Shown here piece by piece: positions 9,270-19,902 of a stretch of 64,000 bases of DNA (positions are counted from its first letter, which is position 1; the number at the start of each line of letters is the position of its first letter). Location of the stretch: NCBI GenBank assembly GCA_012845835.1, contig JABAKD010000007.1:975992-1039991 (forward strand), given 5' to 3'. The notes under the pieces were generated by a model. The model searched no databases. It saw only the letters and a program-made list of their open reading frames with translations, and was not told where the DNA came from. A program made the translations under genes and the position numbers. This DNA is from Undaria pinnatifida (taxonomy: Eukaryota > Sar > Phaeophyceae > Laminariales > Alariaceae).

Positions 9270-12160
9270 GCGCACGGGTCGCCCCAGCTCACAAACTACT
9301 CAATGTGTATCGTTACGTGCCCCCCCGGTGAATTTAGTCGGGTACTCCTACCATATTCCGCGCTTGATCGCATGGCTCTGCGTTGTTAAACCAGAGCCGC
9401 GCGTGTTCGAGGGTGCAGCTACTGACTGGTGAAACGTTGCTTGGCTACTGCCCCCCCCCCTCCCATCCTCGGTGGGTTTGAGGCGGAGATGGCTTCTTGC
9501 CGTGCCTGCAAGGCCGCTCGGCGAAGGCGAGTGTTCTGCTGTATGTACTGCTGCATTGTGGTGCGGCGATCGAAGTACGGTATCCACCGTTTAATAACTG
9601 CGAAAAGCGTCTTACACCACTTCTGTTTCGTTCAAGTTTTTGGTCCCAAAACGAACAGTCCCACCGTTCTCCCAAGTGCTTTGTCGCAAAAAAAACGGAT
9701 GCATTTTTAAACGGGTTGATGCCACTTCTTGTGCTTGAGCGATTTGAAGGCAAGACTACGATTCTCGGTAGGACGGGGGGGGATTTTCTGCTGTTGAAGC
9801 CTCCCGTCGTCGCTCTACTTCGTGCATAGTTTGGGGTCAACAAGGTCTCTATCACGTGGGTCAACCATGATAGAAGTGGTATAATCTCTCTGATCTCTCT
9901 GTACAACCAAGAGGCGTTCTCTAACCCCGGGGATATTTATTTTGCATCCCCGCGTTTTGGTTCCAATGTTAGACGGGTGCTGGTGCGTGTCGCGAATTTG
10001 TTTATTATTGAGGCCGATTATCGTCAAGAAGAGCACTGCGGAGAATAAGTTTCGCGTTCGAGTAAGCTCAACTTGATGCCAGTGCCCAATCACTATAGAA
10101 ACCAGACGTAATGCGCGATACAACGTGCGGAAAATAACTGGGCTTTGCGAGGGGCAGAGAATAGATAAGGAAATCGGCTATGACGTACGGCAAAACATGC
10201 AAGGAAGCAAAACGACTGGAGTACGTCTGGGGGGGAAGATAATCGCGTGAGCTCGGGTTAGAGCATGTCACCCGAGTACATAGCAGTAGTTACTTTTAAT
10301 AGAGACGGCAAAGAATAGCAGCAAAAATGTGAAGAAGAATATGAACCTGGACCATTCACATCTAACTGGATCGTTCCCGAAATCAATCAGATCAAATCAC
10401 CGAAGCATGCGTACTGTGTACGCCCCTGCTAAGGGTGACGGCAATAGTGTTGGGCTGCAAACGCGATGCCAACCCCGTGCCCAATCAACAGTGTGAGGGA
10501 GCACTCCCAAGGCGCTGATCTGCTGTCTTTCATGTTGCGCTGTATTTCAATCCGTCGTTCTTCGTTTCCCCTCCCATTTGGTTTCCCCCCTGATCTTGCC
10601 CATTCCAGACGTCCGCGACATTTGTTTGGTGAGTGCCAAGTCGAAGCTGTGCGTCGGGCCGAAAGAGCACGACGAAGGCGGGTTGCTCGCTTGGCTGCCG
10701 CAGATGCGTCGTTTTTCTGTTCATGTACGTGTCACGCGTGGCACGATAGAGATTGCGCAGCTTGACTAAAACATTTTTACCTGACCGAGCTACTCATATG
10801 AGGAACTACCCGAAATCGTTGGAATCCCATTTGTGTGGCTTGAACATTTTTCAGTTATATACCTAGGCCATGACTGCTTATCGGGCTAAGCACCACGTTT
10901 AACTCGAAGCTATTTTTTGGCATGGGGTTCGACGTATTCCGCTGCTGAAGTGAGGACGATGTTGACAAAACTAGATGCACCGCTGCACTACCGTCGCAGG
11001 CCTCTGTCAATGTTTTCCACTAGTCACTTGGGTTTACTATTGGTAGACGATTGGCGGACACGAGGAGGAGAGGGGGACAGCTGAATCGTAGAACCATACC
11101 ACGAATCACTTGGGTTTACCGTAGGGAGACACTGGGTGGATAACGGGATGGGAGAGGGGGCGACTTGTAACGTAAAAAATCCCATCTGCCCCTTGCGTCT
11201 GCTATGGGTGCACCCCTTGCGTTCACTACAGGAAAATATTTTTGGGTGCGTCCGCGTTCGCCATGAAACCGCTCCGGGGAGCGTGTTGCTACTTGAATTT
11301 TAATATGGGGTGGACTTCGGAGGCTCAGCGCCTGATGTGTTTGATGTGGTGGGATGTTGAGGCCTGTGACGGACATCAGTCTACACTTAATATACCAGCT
11401 TTGGTATGGGGAGTTTAGGTCTGTGACGGACGTCGGTCTAGACTTGACATATATACGACATTAGTTATTGTATGGGCAGAAGAGGCATGTGACGGACGGT
11501 GGTTGTGTTGTACGCCTATGCAAGGACCTATGCAAGAACTGTGATACTTGGCACAGCGGTATCATGCAGTAGCTATCATACGGAGGCGTGTCCAACTGTT
11601 TTTGTTTTCTCCCTACTGCAGATGAAATTCCAAATGACAACTCAAAATTACCATCATGCCTTGTGTGTCCGTCCTCGACAAGATTACTGTTGATAACGTA
11701 GTAGCATCGCGCATCATAATTATGCTGTGTCGTCGGTCTTACGTCTTATCTGGTACGCAACACTACTATTATAGTATGTCTAATGTACTAGTACTACCTG
11801 TCTTGCGCAAGACTTCTTTTGGTCGAATATAGTTCGTCGCAAGGTATAATATATAATGGTGCGGCAGATCGTGTCCGGCTGTTTTTCCCCTGGGTGAAGT
11901 CCCAGACGGGACGCCAGGGACTACAAACACATACCTGGTATTTGGCTGTACTATGAAACTTGCCTTCTTTTCCCTAGGTGTTCTTTGGTTACGGTTGGGT
12001 TTTGGTAAACTACCGTGACTGGGGATAGTGTTATTTGGTTGCCAATTTCAGCAAGAATAATGAACAGTGTGTGTTGCGAGTTACCTGGTACAAGTGAAAG
12101 CGACACAAAGATACCGATTGGTCTGGCAATGCTTAACCGTTACGGTAGAGCACTACACTG
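9270..12160. other. No supported gene; two small minisatellites
   Basis: At 11022-11130 two units about 82 bp apart begin TCACTTGGGTTTAC. At 11355-11500 three units share TGTGACGGAC (11364, 11432, 11489). Open frames of 150 codons or less near 9445-9906 and 11116-11376 have no recognisable motif. Confidence 0.4.
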
Positions 12161-12167
12161 TTTTCCA

Positions 12168-12496
12168 TTTTTTTTCTTCATCCCGTTTATTATCCTCGCA
12201 CTACTCTCGTGCCCCCTCCCAGCAGTGACTTAGATCCGGGGTCACATAGCTGGCCCTCCTCCCCCCTCCCCACTACGGTACGTGCCTTCATCGTTGTCGC
12301 GAGAATAGTTCAGCATTTTCTTCGCTCGTCGACTCGCGTCGAATTGTACCTACCCACGCTGCTAGGCGCTCTCAGCAGTTGATCCTCTTTTTTTTGCATA
12401 TCGCAGATAAAGTCAAAATCTTCCCACGGTGGGAATGGAACTCAAAGACCAGCGCTAGTAGTATTCGAGGGTAACCACGAGACCACCGGGGCGACC
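12168..12496 (-). mobile_element. tRNA-derived SINE, copy 2
   Basis: On the minus strand it begins GGTCGCCCCGGTGGTCTCGT. It has an A-box-like TGGTCTCGTGG, a B-box-like GAGTTCCATTCCC, and the shared body CAATTCGACGCGAGTCGACG followed by TATTCTCGCGACAACGATGA and GGCACGTACCG. Downstream it shares TGTGACCCCGGATCTAAG with copy 3 and ends near an A-rich stretch (T run at 12168-12175). Its length of about 330 bp fits copies 1 and 3. The head is too degenerate at anticodon-stem positions to be a tRNA gene. Confidence 0.7.
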
Positions 12497-13615
12497 CTAG
12501 GTACATGGAAAATATGCGCTTTTCTTTTGGCGTGCTGTTCTCCGGCGGCCGAGGATTATTTCTCGCGTTTTCGGTTGCAGGTCAAGCATGTGGTCTGTTG
12601 GTACATAGCAACACATGTCTGGATCCCGGCCGAGCTCCGTGGCGCGTGCTCCGAGCGTTCAAAAAAGCTGAGCTGGCTTTGTTGTCAAGGGCTTGCGTTC
12701 CGCCACGCTGAGCCGAGTAGGGCCATGGCAGCCGAGTAAGGCCATGGCAGACCCCACCATTTTTGTTCGTTTTGAATGCCCCGCTCCGCTCTCACATTTT
12801 CAGCCCGCTCCTCTCTCCCGCCCGCTATACAACATCGCCGGTCCAGTTGTTTCACCCTCTCTGCTGTCTGCTACGACGCAGCTACAACAGCACCTGCAGC
12901 AGCAGCACTCATTTGTGACAGCCGCGGAGGGTGCTTCTGTGTGTATGCGCGTGTGCGCTTCTGTATGTATGTGTGAGCGGAGTGTTTGCTGTCGCAGTTT
13001 ATAGGCACAAAATATGATCAAGAAGAGCGGTGCGTTGTGTTTTTCAATTCTGCCGCTCAGTATCGCAGCCTCCAAGTTAATACAGTATGTATACCGCAGT
13101 AAAGCAGCAGCGGAACGACGGCAGCCGTGCTCCAAGCTGTCGCTGTTGTGCCGTCATTGTGTATGTCTGTGGATGGCACACACCAAGAGGAGGAGGTCGA
13201 ACCACGGCACCATTTTCACGTCCAATGCAACATTGAAGCACATTTGGTCGGACCTCATACCAGGTATGTATATGAAGCATACAGCCGTAGTAGCAAACAA
13301 CCCAGTAGCTCATACGTATCATTGGCACGCTTGTGTTCCCCTTTTTGACTTGCGACGCCCCTGGGATATCAAGGCAACCTCCTCCCGAAGGGGAACCTTG
13401 TACGCCCGTATAATATTGAAAAACAGGACACATTCCGATTTCCGAAATAGTGGCCCTATGATAGGTCAACACCTGAGGAATTGACTAAGGTAAGACAAGG
13501 CATCAGTCAACAATGCGTGTGTATCACGTTTTCAGCCATTTTTTTTTCTGGCTGACGGGGAGGCACTGCTGTATCTACTGTACCTACTGTTATAAGTAGC
13601 TACTTTAAATCCATT
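12497..13615. other. No supported gene
   Basis: Two overlapping open frames of 131-156 codons on opposite strands (13014-13484 plus, 13472-13077 minus) have no recognisable motif, and at most one could be real. No repeats stand out. Confidence 0.35.
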
Positions 13616-13619
13616 TGGC

Positions 13620-14365
13620 TTTAGTTTCTGTTTTGGCTATTGCTTAGACGGCTAAATTTTGTTGTCTCCAGTGGATTGGCCGCTTTTTGTTTACCGAAGA
13701 TTTTTTTGCCGCAGTTCGTGTGACCGCGGCTGATCACTTCCGCCTCAAGGCCCGGACGGCCACATGCTTGCGGCAGTGCCTCCGTATATGTCACCCGCCG
13801 CCACCTGGGAAATCTCGCCGTCCTGCTCGCTGAGCTCGGCGAGCGTTCCCGAACAAAGTCCCAAACGTTTACATCCCTTGCTCGCAGCCTGTAGTCTGTA
13901 TTCATGACAAATCGCGCTCTTGTGTGCTGACAGTCCAGCAAATACTGGTAGCCGCTGACTAAGCTCAAGTCAAAGATATACTGACCAAACCACCATACTG
14001 ACCGCTCGACCAAGTCTCAATTTTCAAGTCGAAAAAAATCAGCACAAATGACACTAGCGATGGCAATGAACACACTTTGCCAACGTTCAAGTTGATTAAG
14101 TTATGTGACTGATTGTATGTAATCATGCTAGTCACCGAGGTCGTCGTAATTCTAAATCCCTTCAGGGTTTAACATTTGATGTGGCTATTCCTTAGGCTGC
14201 TATCTTTTCTTGAAAGCAGCTTTTTTTTTCATATTTTTTGTCGCGGCCGATAACTTCCGCCTCAGGGCTCTGACGGCCGCGCACTCGTGCCTGCGCCTTC
14301 GCACGTGTCACCCTTCACCCACTCGCGTTCCTGATCGCTGAGCTCGGCGAGAAACTCCGTAAAAC
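13620..14365 (+). repeat. Direct repeat pair, ~480-540 bp apart
   Basis: Segment 13750-13870 (CTTCCGCCTCAAGGCCCGGA to GCTGAGCTCGGCGAGCG) recurs at 14245-14352 (CTTCCGCCTCAGGGCTCTGA to GCTGAGCTCGGCGAGAA). The upstream parts, GGCTATTGCTTAGACGGCTA and GGCTATTCCTTAGGCTGCTA, also match. The copies are diverged by indels and have no coding capacity. Confidence 0.65.
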
Positions 14366-14372
14366 GTCTGTC

Positions 14373-15265
14373 AAGTGGTCCCCGAGGGGGATGCTGGGTT
14401 TTCGGTGTTGGGAAGCGTTCTGCTCATGGTTCCTGGTGTTTTTATTAATCTCTTATTTGACCGGCTGCCGAGACACAAGGCTGTCATTGCTCTCTAGGAA
14501 CGGTATAGGACAGGCGGAGCAGAGCAGAGCAGTGAACGATGCGGGGTGTCCTGCCTGGACCATCGCCGTCACTTACATCCTTATCCATGATGGCCTTGGC
14601 GTGAATGTGACATGTTCTATCAGGTGGTTTCACCCTAACCATGATTCGTCGAATATATAGACCATCCAACTACAAGAGCACTCCATAAAACACCCTGAAT
14701 AGCCGTAGATGCAGATCACATGGCAATCAAAACATGTCAACAAAACATCGAGAAGTTGGAAAGGGGGTCGATGTCGCGGCTATCCACACCAAAAATAAGG
14801 CTTTGATTCCCCCACACCTCGCAAGGAGCCTAAGACACCTCAATGTAAGATATAGAACGCTGCGATGGAGCTCGCAACCGCTCGAGGTCAGGTATGTACC
14901 TACCGTATACCAGTAGCATTCGCCCTACGACAAAACGTATGAGCCGAAACAAACTACTAAAAAGAAGCCACGCCAGGCCAAAAGCCTGCCTTCGGAAGAC
15001 GAGAGCACCAGAAAGACCGGAGGAAGTTACGCAAACCCAGCTTGACAGGACTGCAGCTGACGCCATATGTCAAGTGATCCCCGAGGGGATGCAGGGTTGC
15101 CGGTGTTGGGAAGCGTTCTCCTCGTGGTTCCCGGTGTCTTTATTGTTATCTCCTTTGACTCGCTGTCTAGACACAAGGCTGACAGTACTCTAAAGCAACG
15201 GTAGAGTACGGGCAGAGTGGAGCAGAACAGTGAACGATGCGGGGTGTTCTGCCTGGTCCATCATG
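14373..15265 (+). repeat. Direct repeat pair 696 bp apart
   Basis: 14373-14572 and 15069-15265 share CAAGTG.TCCCCGAGG, GGTGTTGGGAAGCGTTCT, GACACAAGGCTG and GTGAACGATGCGGGGTGT, then CTGCCTGG.CCATC. About 500 bp of unrelated sequence lies between them. They could be old LTR-like ends or a tandem duplication; no terminal TG...CA or primer site was recognised. Confidence 0.65.
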
Positions 15266-15269
15266 TTGG

Positions 15270-15771
15270 TAAATCCGTGACTTCTGGAAAAAGACTTATT
15301 GTATGAATGAGACCTTGGTCTGGAGAGACAGGTCGGGAAGTGGAGTGAACGAGTGGAGCGAGCACAAAGACTGCGAGCTCCCACGCGACTTCGGAAAGAT
15401 GCACACAATCGGACCAAGGCAACGTACCGATCACGGCAATAAGCCGTTAATCCGACCTCTAACAACAACACGGGAGTATTCTACCTGACCGTTGTCCGAT
15501 GTGCCATACATGCTCCTACGGTCCAATGTATAACCCTTAGGTGTGTACAATCTACCGAACTACCGCAGCACCACAAAGAGTATCCCTATGTGCTAGCCCG
15601 GCAACCTCAGATCGACAGTTCCGCTATTCAAATAATCCAACCAGATGTTCTACCGCAACTCAGTCGATACACACGGCCGCTATCACGAACACCCTACCTA
15701 GGGTGTATCTACCAGACCAAAAATTTAAATCAAAGAAAACAAACAACAAAAAAGAAATAGGACTTAGACTT
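15270..15771. other. No gene; flank 3' of the copia remnant
   Basis: This lies downstream of the copia RNase H on its coding strand, where a polypurine tract and 3' LTR would be expected. The minus strand is T-rich rather than purine-rich next to the RNase H end, and no matching LTR was found upstream of the element. Confidence 0.35.
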
Positions 15772-16212
15772 CTACTTGTCATCCCTCGAGCCAAGTGCAA
15801 AGTCACGGTGAACTTCAAAAAGATCTCTCGGCAGAGCCTTCGTGAGGATGTCCGCATGCTGTTTTTCGCTGGGAACATGCGTGACCTCGATCACACCCTC
15901 CTCGGTCCAATTCCTAATAAAGTGGTGCCTCACGTCGATGTGCTTACTCCTACTCGAGCTAAACGGATTATCTGCAAGCGCAAACGCTTCTTCGTTGTCC
16001 TCAATGACGTCGATCTTACGAGGCTTCCTACTAGGCCTCAGGAACTGAAGCATTCCGTTCAGAAACAGAGCCTCCTTCACACCATCGCCCATCGCAAAAT
16101 ACTCTGCTTCAGAAGTCGACTGTGAAACGCATTTCTGCGTCCTAAAAATCCTAACCACAAGCATCGCAGCTACAAACACCATCGCTCCCGAAACTGATGT
16201 ACGGTCAGTGGC
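15772..16212 (-). pseudogene. Copia RNase H
   Basis: After a stop that replaces the codon following YIDADFAS, the frame continues with SVSGAMVF, then STSEAEYFAMGDGVKEALFL, EDNEEAFALADNPFSSSRSK, HIDVRHHFIRN and ADILTKALPRDLF. These are the standard copia RNase H blocks (SSTEAEY, the H-D/E residues of KHIDVRYHF, and DxxTKxL). Apart from the upstream stop, the domain is the best preserved part of the element. Confidence 0.9.
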
Positions 16213-16214
16213 CT

Positions 16215-17241
16215 AGCTCGCAAAGTCGGCATCTATGTACACCGACGTGCCTACGTCTACCGAACTGTCCTGCTTGAACTTCAGAGTTAGATGCGCCGTT
16301 TCCAGAAGATAACTCAGGATCTTCTGGACTGCCTTCCAGTGGCTTCTCTTTGGCTCGTGAGAGTGCGTCGCCACAGCCCGCACAGCATTCGAGATGTCGG
16401 CCTCGTCTGGCTGGCGATCCACATCAGGCTCCCCACCACCTCTCGGAACGGCACATCTTCTCCCCCCTCATCCTTCTTCAAGGACCTGTTATCGTTAGCA
16501 AGGGAAGCAGGGATCGAGCTGGTTCGACAAATATTGAATCTCTTGAGAACACTGCTGATGTAACTCTCTAGAGAAATTTCAATCGTGCCAACCTCGCGGT
16601 CGCAAGTAAATTCGTAACCAAGAAAGAACTTGACCTCACCCAAATTCTTCGTAGGAAGAGAGTCACCTAGTGCTTCCACAACCACCTTAGCCAGACTCTT
16701 AGTTCCTGCATACAGAATATCATCCACGTGAATCGCGACCATCCCCACCACCTCGTCTCCCATCATGAAACGCGGGACACAGGGGTCAGACATAGACTGC
16801 TCGAAACAAATCCTCTTCAGGTCCGACACTAGCCTCTTGTAGAATGTTCTAAATGCCTGCTTCAATCCGTACAAACTCTTGTTCAAACGGGCAACCTTTC
16901 CTGACATCGAACAAGCAGCCAGGAGGCAACATCGTGAACACCTCGTGATCCAATTCCGACTGAACAAACGCTTGCTCAATATCCCAGTGGAGTAATTCCA
17001 AGTTTTACTTGCACGCCAACGCTACTAACAATCGCTGAGATGTAGCATTTGCGGTAGGCGAGAAAGTCTCAAGATAATCCACACTATACTTCTGCTTGAA
17101 GCCCTTCGCTACAAGCCTAGCCTTGGCCTTTGCTATCTTCCCTGCTTCGTCTGCTTTCCATTTGAAAACCCATCTAGCATCAATCACATTACAGCCTACT
17201 TGGACCTTTACTGCTAACATGAACGTTCCTGCTCGTATCAA
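16215..17241 (-). pseudogene. Copia reverse transcriptase (frameshifted)
   Basis: Motifs in order on the minus strand are VIDARWVFKWKADEAGKI, RLVAKGFKQKYSVDY and ETFSPTA (fingers). A TAA at 17007-17005 follows, then WDIEQAFVQSELDHEVF and MLPPGC. After a frame change come NKSLYGLKQAFRTFYKRL, the catalytic box VAIHVDDILYAG, LGEVKFFLGYEF, and finally ISNAVRAVATHSHEPKRSHW. The two adjacent Asp residues of the catalytic box are kept. The residue before V is His where Tyr or Leu is usual. Two frameshifts and one stop make it non-functional. Confidence 0.9.
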
Positions 17242-17480
17242 TCCTTCAATTTCGGCAGACCTGGCTACCTCCCAAATGTTGGCGTTGATTGCTGGGCTTC
17301 TTGACAGCTACCAGGCTCTGACTCAACATCCTGAACCAGTTCTTTCGGCAATTCGATTTCGTCACCTGCTCTCTGCTCCGCTACAAGTGCATATGCTATC
17401 TCTGATACGGAGATGGGTCCTAGGGTGGCCACATAGCCGGTACGTTCTGCTGGTTAACTGCACGGGATTGCGCGCGAGTT

Positions 17481-18083
17481 CTACCGTATCTTACTTCCAT
17501 CATTCTCACGCGCAGGAGTATTAAAATCAGCAAACTCAGCGAAATGCCGCAGACGGCGAGCGGCTGGAGGGGGTGCCTCCGCCTCTACCGGCCCTCCCGA
17601 CCCAATCGACTTTACATCACCATGCCCTCCCGGCCCAATCGACTCTACCTCATCATCCCCTCCCGGATTCCCCATCTCTACCTCCCCTGCCTCCTGCCCT
17701 CCCCGCCCCTCCCCATCAGTCTCAGTCGTTGGAGAAGACACAGAGGGAGCTGCTTTATCAGAGGAATTGTTCACGGGCGAAGACGGTTCACAGGGGGAAG
17801 ATGGAACAGATGGGGATTGGCCTACACTGCCTGCATCAACACTGACAACCTCATCGATTCCTGCACCAAACGCCGTTACTCGTCTTAAAAGTGTGTGGGC
17901 AACTCCTCTCCCAACAATCGGCCGTACCTCGGCTTCTACATCGTCGTCACTTTCCTCCGCTCCCTCCTCTGCGACCTCTATCGGCAAGGAAGGTTGCAGT
18001 GGAGGGAGCTGTGACGGCAACACCCCCACGTCACATCTCTCATTTCCTGAATAGTCCCAGCCCTCGTAAGTACTCCATGACAA
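17481..18083 (-). pseudogene. Copia linker between integrase and RT
   Basis: A 200-codon open frame rich in Glu, Gly, Pro and Ser, with repeated GGPGDVESIG-like short units near its C-terminus. It lies between integrase and RT remnants on the same strand. Low-complexity acidic linkers at this position are usual for copia polyproteins. The minus-strand SNP-like repeats (GGGAGGG motifs) give misleading Pro-rich frames on the plus strand. Confidence 0.5.
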
Positions 18084-18181
18084 TCATGGGGGTGGTCTCT
18101 CGAAGGACTGACATTAAAAGCAACTCTCACCCTTCAGTAACAGCTTCGACGGTCGTTGCCACCTGCAGTACGCCGGTTTCA

Positions 18182-18304
18182 AAAACGGATACGACGAGGT
18201 TCTTCATACCACAGATCGTACGGTGACTTAGAGTCAGGGTTAGCAGAACATGCGGTGTGGTTCATTGCTTCGCAAGCCCAGTGCATAGCTGCAGCCCAGA
18301 GTTT
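18182..18304 (-). pseudogene. Copia integrase C-terminal end
   Basis: The translation contains KLWAAAMHWACEAMNH and SKSPYDLWYEEPRRIRF. Both are typical of the stretch after the integrase catalytic core (the A..TA....N and TPYELW motifs). The sequence upstream of residue K is unrelated to integrase, so the element is 5'-truncated here. Confidence 0.75.
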
Positions 18305-18310
18305 GTCAGT

Positions 18311-19150
18311 CTGATCAAAGAGCCATATAACACCCGTATGGTGCGCTTCCCCAGCGCACGCAAAAAATACTACCAGAACGCACATTGACATTATCAAAGG
18401 TTGCTCGTTAGATAGATGACGTATCGATACACGTACTGGGTGGTATCTGAAATGATGATTGACGGTGCTACGTAGTAGGTTGCGGACGCCACCATACACG
18501 TACATGCTTCTGTCATGCGTGTCCCATATGTTGACAATTACAGGAGTTGTCAAACGCGAGGATTACTACGAAGCCCTGAGTCAGTATCGCAGGATATAGC
18601 AATAATAGGTGACCACTACAGAGATACAAGGCAAATTCATTTCGTGCCAACAGTTTTCCAATGGATCATATCAATGTTTTAGGAAGGATTTTTCTATTAA
18701 TAATTGATAGAGCCTCATTCGTCGATTGCTGCCGTCATCCAGGGTCGTGACGTCGCTTTTTTTAACAGTTGAAAATTTCATAATTGGCCGTGAATGCTGA
18801 CGTCATCCTTTTTTTGGTGACATTCTGAAATGACGCCGAACGCAATGATCCACGATAAAAACTGATGATCAATCGCCCGGAGTAAACCTGGCAGCAACAA
18901 AACCCAGGCGACCCCTCTACCCGAGTGGGCGTTAATCTTGAGCTAAACGAGGCAGCGAAATCCCTACCTCACTCAGTTTTGGTCCATCTGTAATGCCGAT
19001 ATGTTCCAGCCGAAATACCGTCTCTATAGAAAGCGGCAACCGGCACTATTCTGGATACTTCCAAGACTAGTTGTTCCTATCTGTGCCAAGCGATTTCACA
19101 AGCACAATAATAGCGGGAAAACAGCACAACTCAATCAACCGGCACTATAG
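18311..19150. other. No supported gene
   Basis: This is sequence upstream of the truncated copia remnant. A stretch near 19010-19110 (CCGGCACTATTC and GTGCCAAGCGATTTCAC) resembles 55635-55705 (CCGGCACTATTC and GTGCCAAGCGACTTAAT), suggesting an old dispersed repeat. Nothing else is visible. Confidence 0.35.
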
Positions 19151-19154
19151 AGCT

Positions 19155-19470
19155 GGTTGCCCCGGTGGCCTAGGGGTTGACCTCACGCACTACTAAGGTT
19201 GGAGTCAGGGGGTTAAATCTCGGTGTGGACAATTTGTTTTCAAGAGACACCAACTGCCGAGGGCGCTTTGTGGCGTCGGTAACCACAATTCGACGCGAGC
19301 GAGTCGACGAGGGAAAAGTGTTTAATTATTATCGCGATAAAAACAAAGGCGCGTACCGTGGTCAGGAGGGGGGGGAAGAGCCTGCTTGGTGATCCCGGAT
19401 CTAAGATACGTCTAGAGAAGGTGCAAGAGAAAGAGCAAGCGCGAAGATTTTGTAAGGGACGAGTAAAACA
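19155..19470 (+). mobile_element. tRNA-derived SINE, copy 3
   Basis: It begins GGTTGCCCCGGTGGCCTAGG and aligns without large gaps to the heads of copies 1 and 2 over 73 bases, with an A-box-like TGGCCTAGGGG and a B-box-like GGTTAAATCTC. The body carries CAATTCGACGCGAGCGAGTC, ATTATCGCGATAAAAACAAA and GGCGCGTACCG, then GTGATCCCGGATCTAAG, and ends in an A-rich stretch near 19460-19485. This copy lies on the strand opposite to copies 1 and 2. Confidence 0.7.
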
Positions 19471-19902
19471 TAACACAGAAAAACCTAGAGAGACCTTTAC
19501 CGTACGCCATTGCCGTTGAACCCGAGCACTCTACTGCTAGCCGCCCCCGCTGCGGCAAATATTTTTCCGTGGCGGACGGGCTACCGCCCTTGCCTCCCAA
19601 GCCATTCGGGCAAGGAATGTGTCGAGCAGTTCGACAAAAATGCATGAAAAAAAAATGACCCCAAACAAAATCACCTACTCGTCGCATGGCGAAAAATACA
19701 CAAAAATAGTTTTCGACCACGTGTGTACGGTGAATAATACCCCAACACATTTTTCGACCACAGTACGTATGTACAGCGAAACCTAAGCCAAAACCTTTCG
19801 CCTACAGCGGAACATACCCACCAAACCAAACATAGCGGACGGATTGGCGTCCTTGTCTCCCAAGCAGTGGGGAAACAACGAACACCCTGTGGCCGCCCTT
19901 CG

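Larger units (their letters stand above)
15772..18310 (-). mobile_element. Ty1/copia retrotransposon, decayed pol remnant
   Basis: On the minus strand the order is the end of integrase (18304-18182), a Pro/Glu-rich linker (about 18083-17481), reverse transcriptase (about 17240-16215) and RNase H (about 16212-15775). IN-RT-RH is the Ty1/copia order. No gag, protease, integrase core or LTR pair was found. The frame is broken by stops at 17007-17005 and 16215-16213 and by frameshifts near 16905, 16400 and within the linker, so the element is inactive. The conserved SLYGLKQA and VDDI motifs remain readable. Confidence 0.9.

Noticed and set aside
13014-13484. 156-codon plus-strand open frame
   Set aside because: Composition is compatible with chance, an equally long antisense frame exists, and no motif was recognised.
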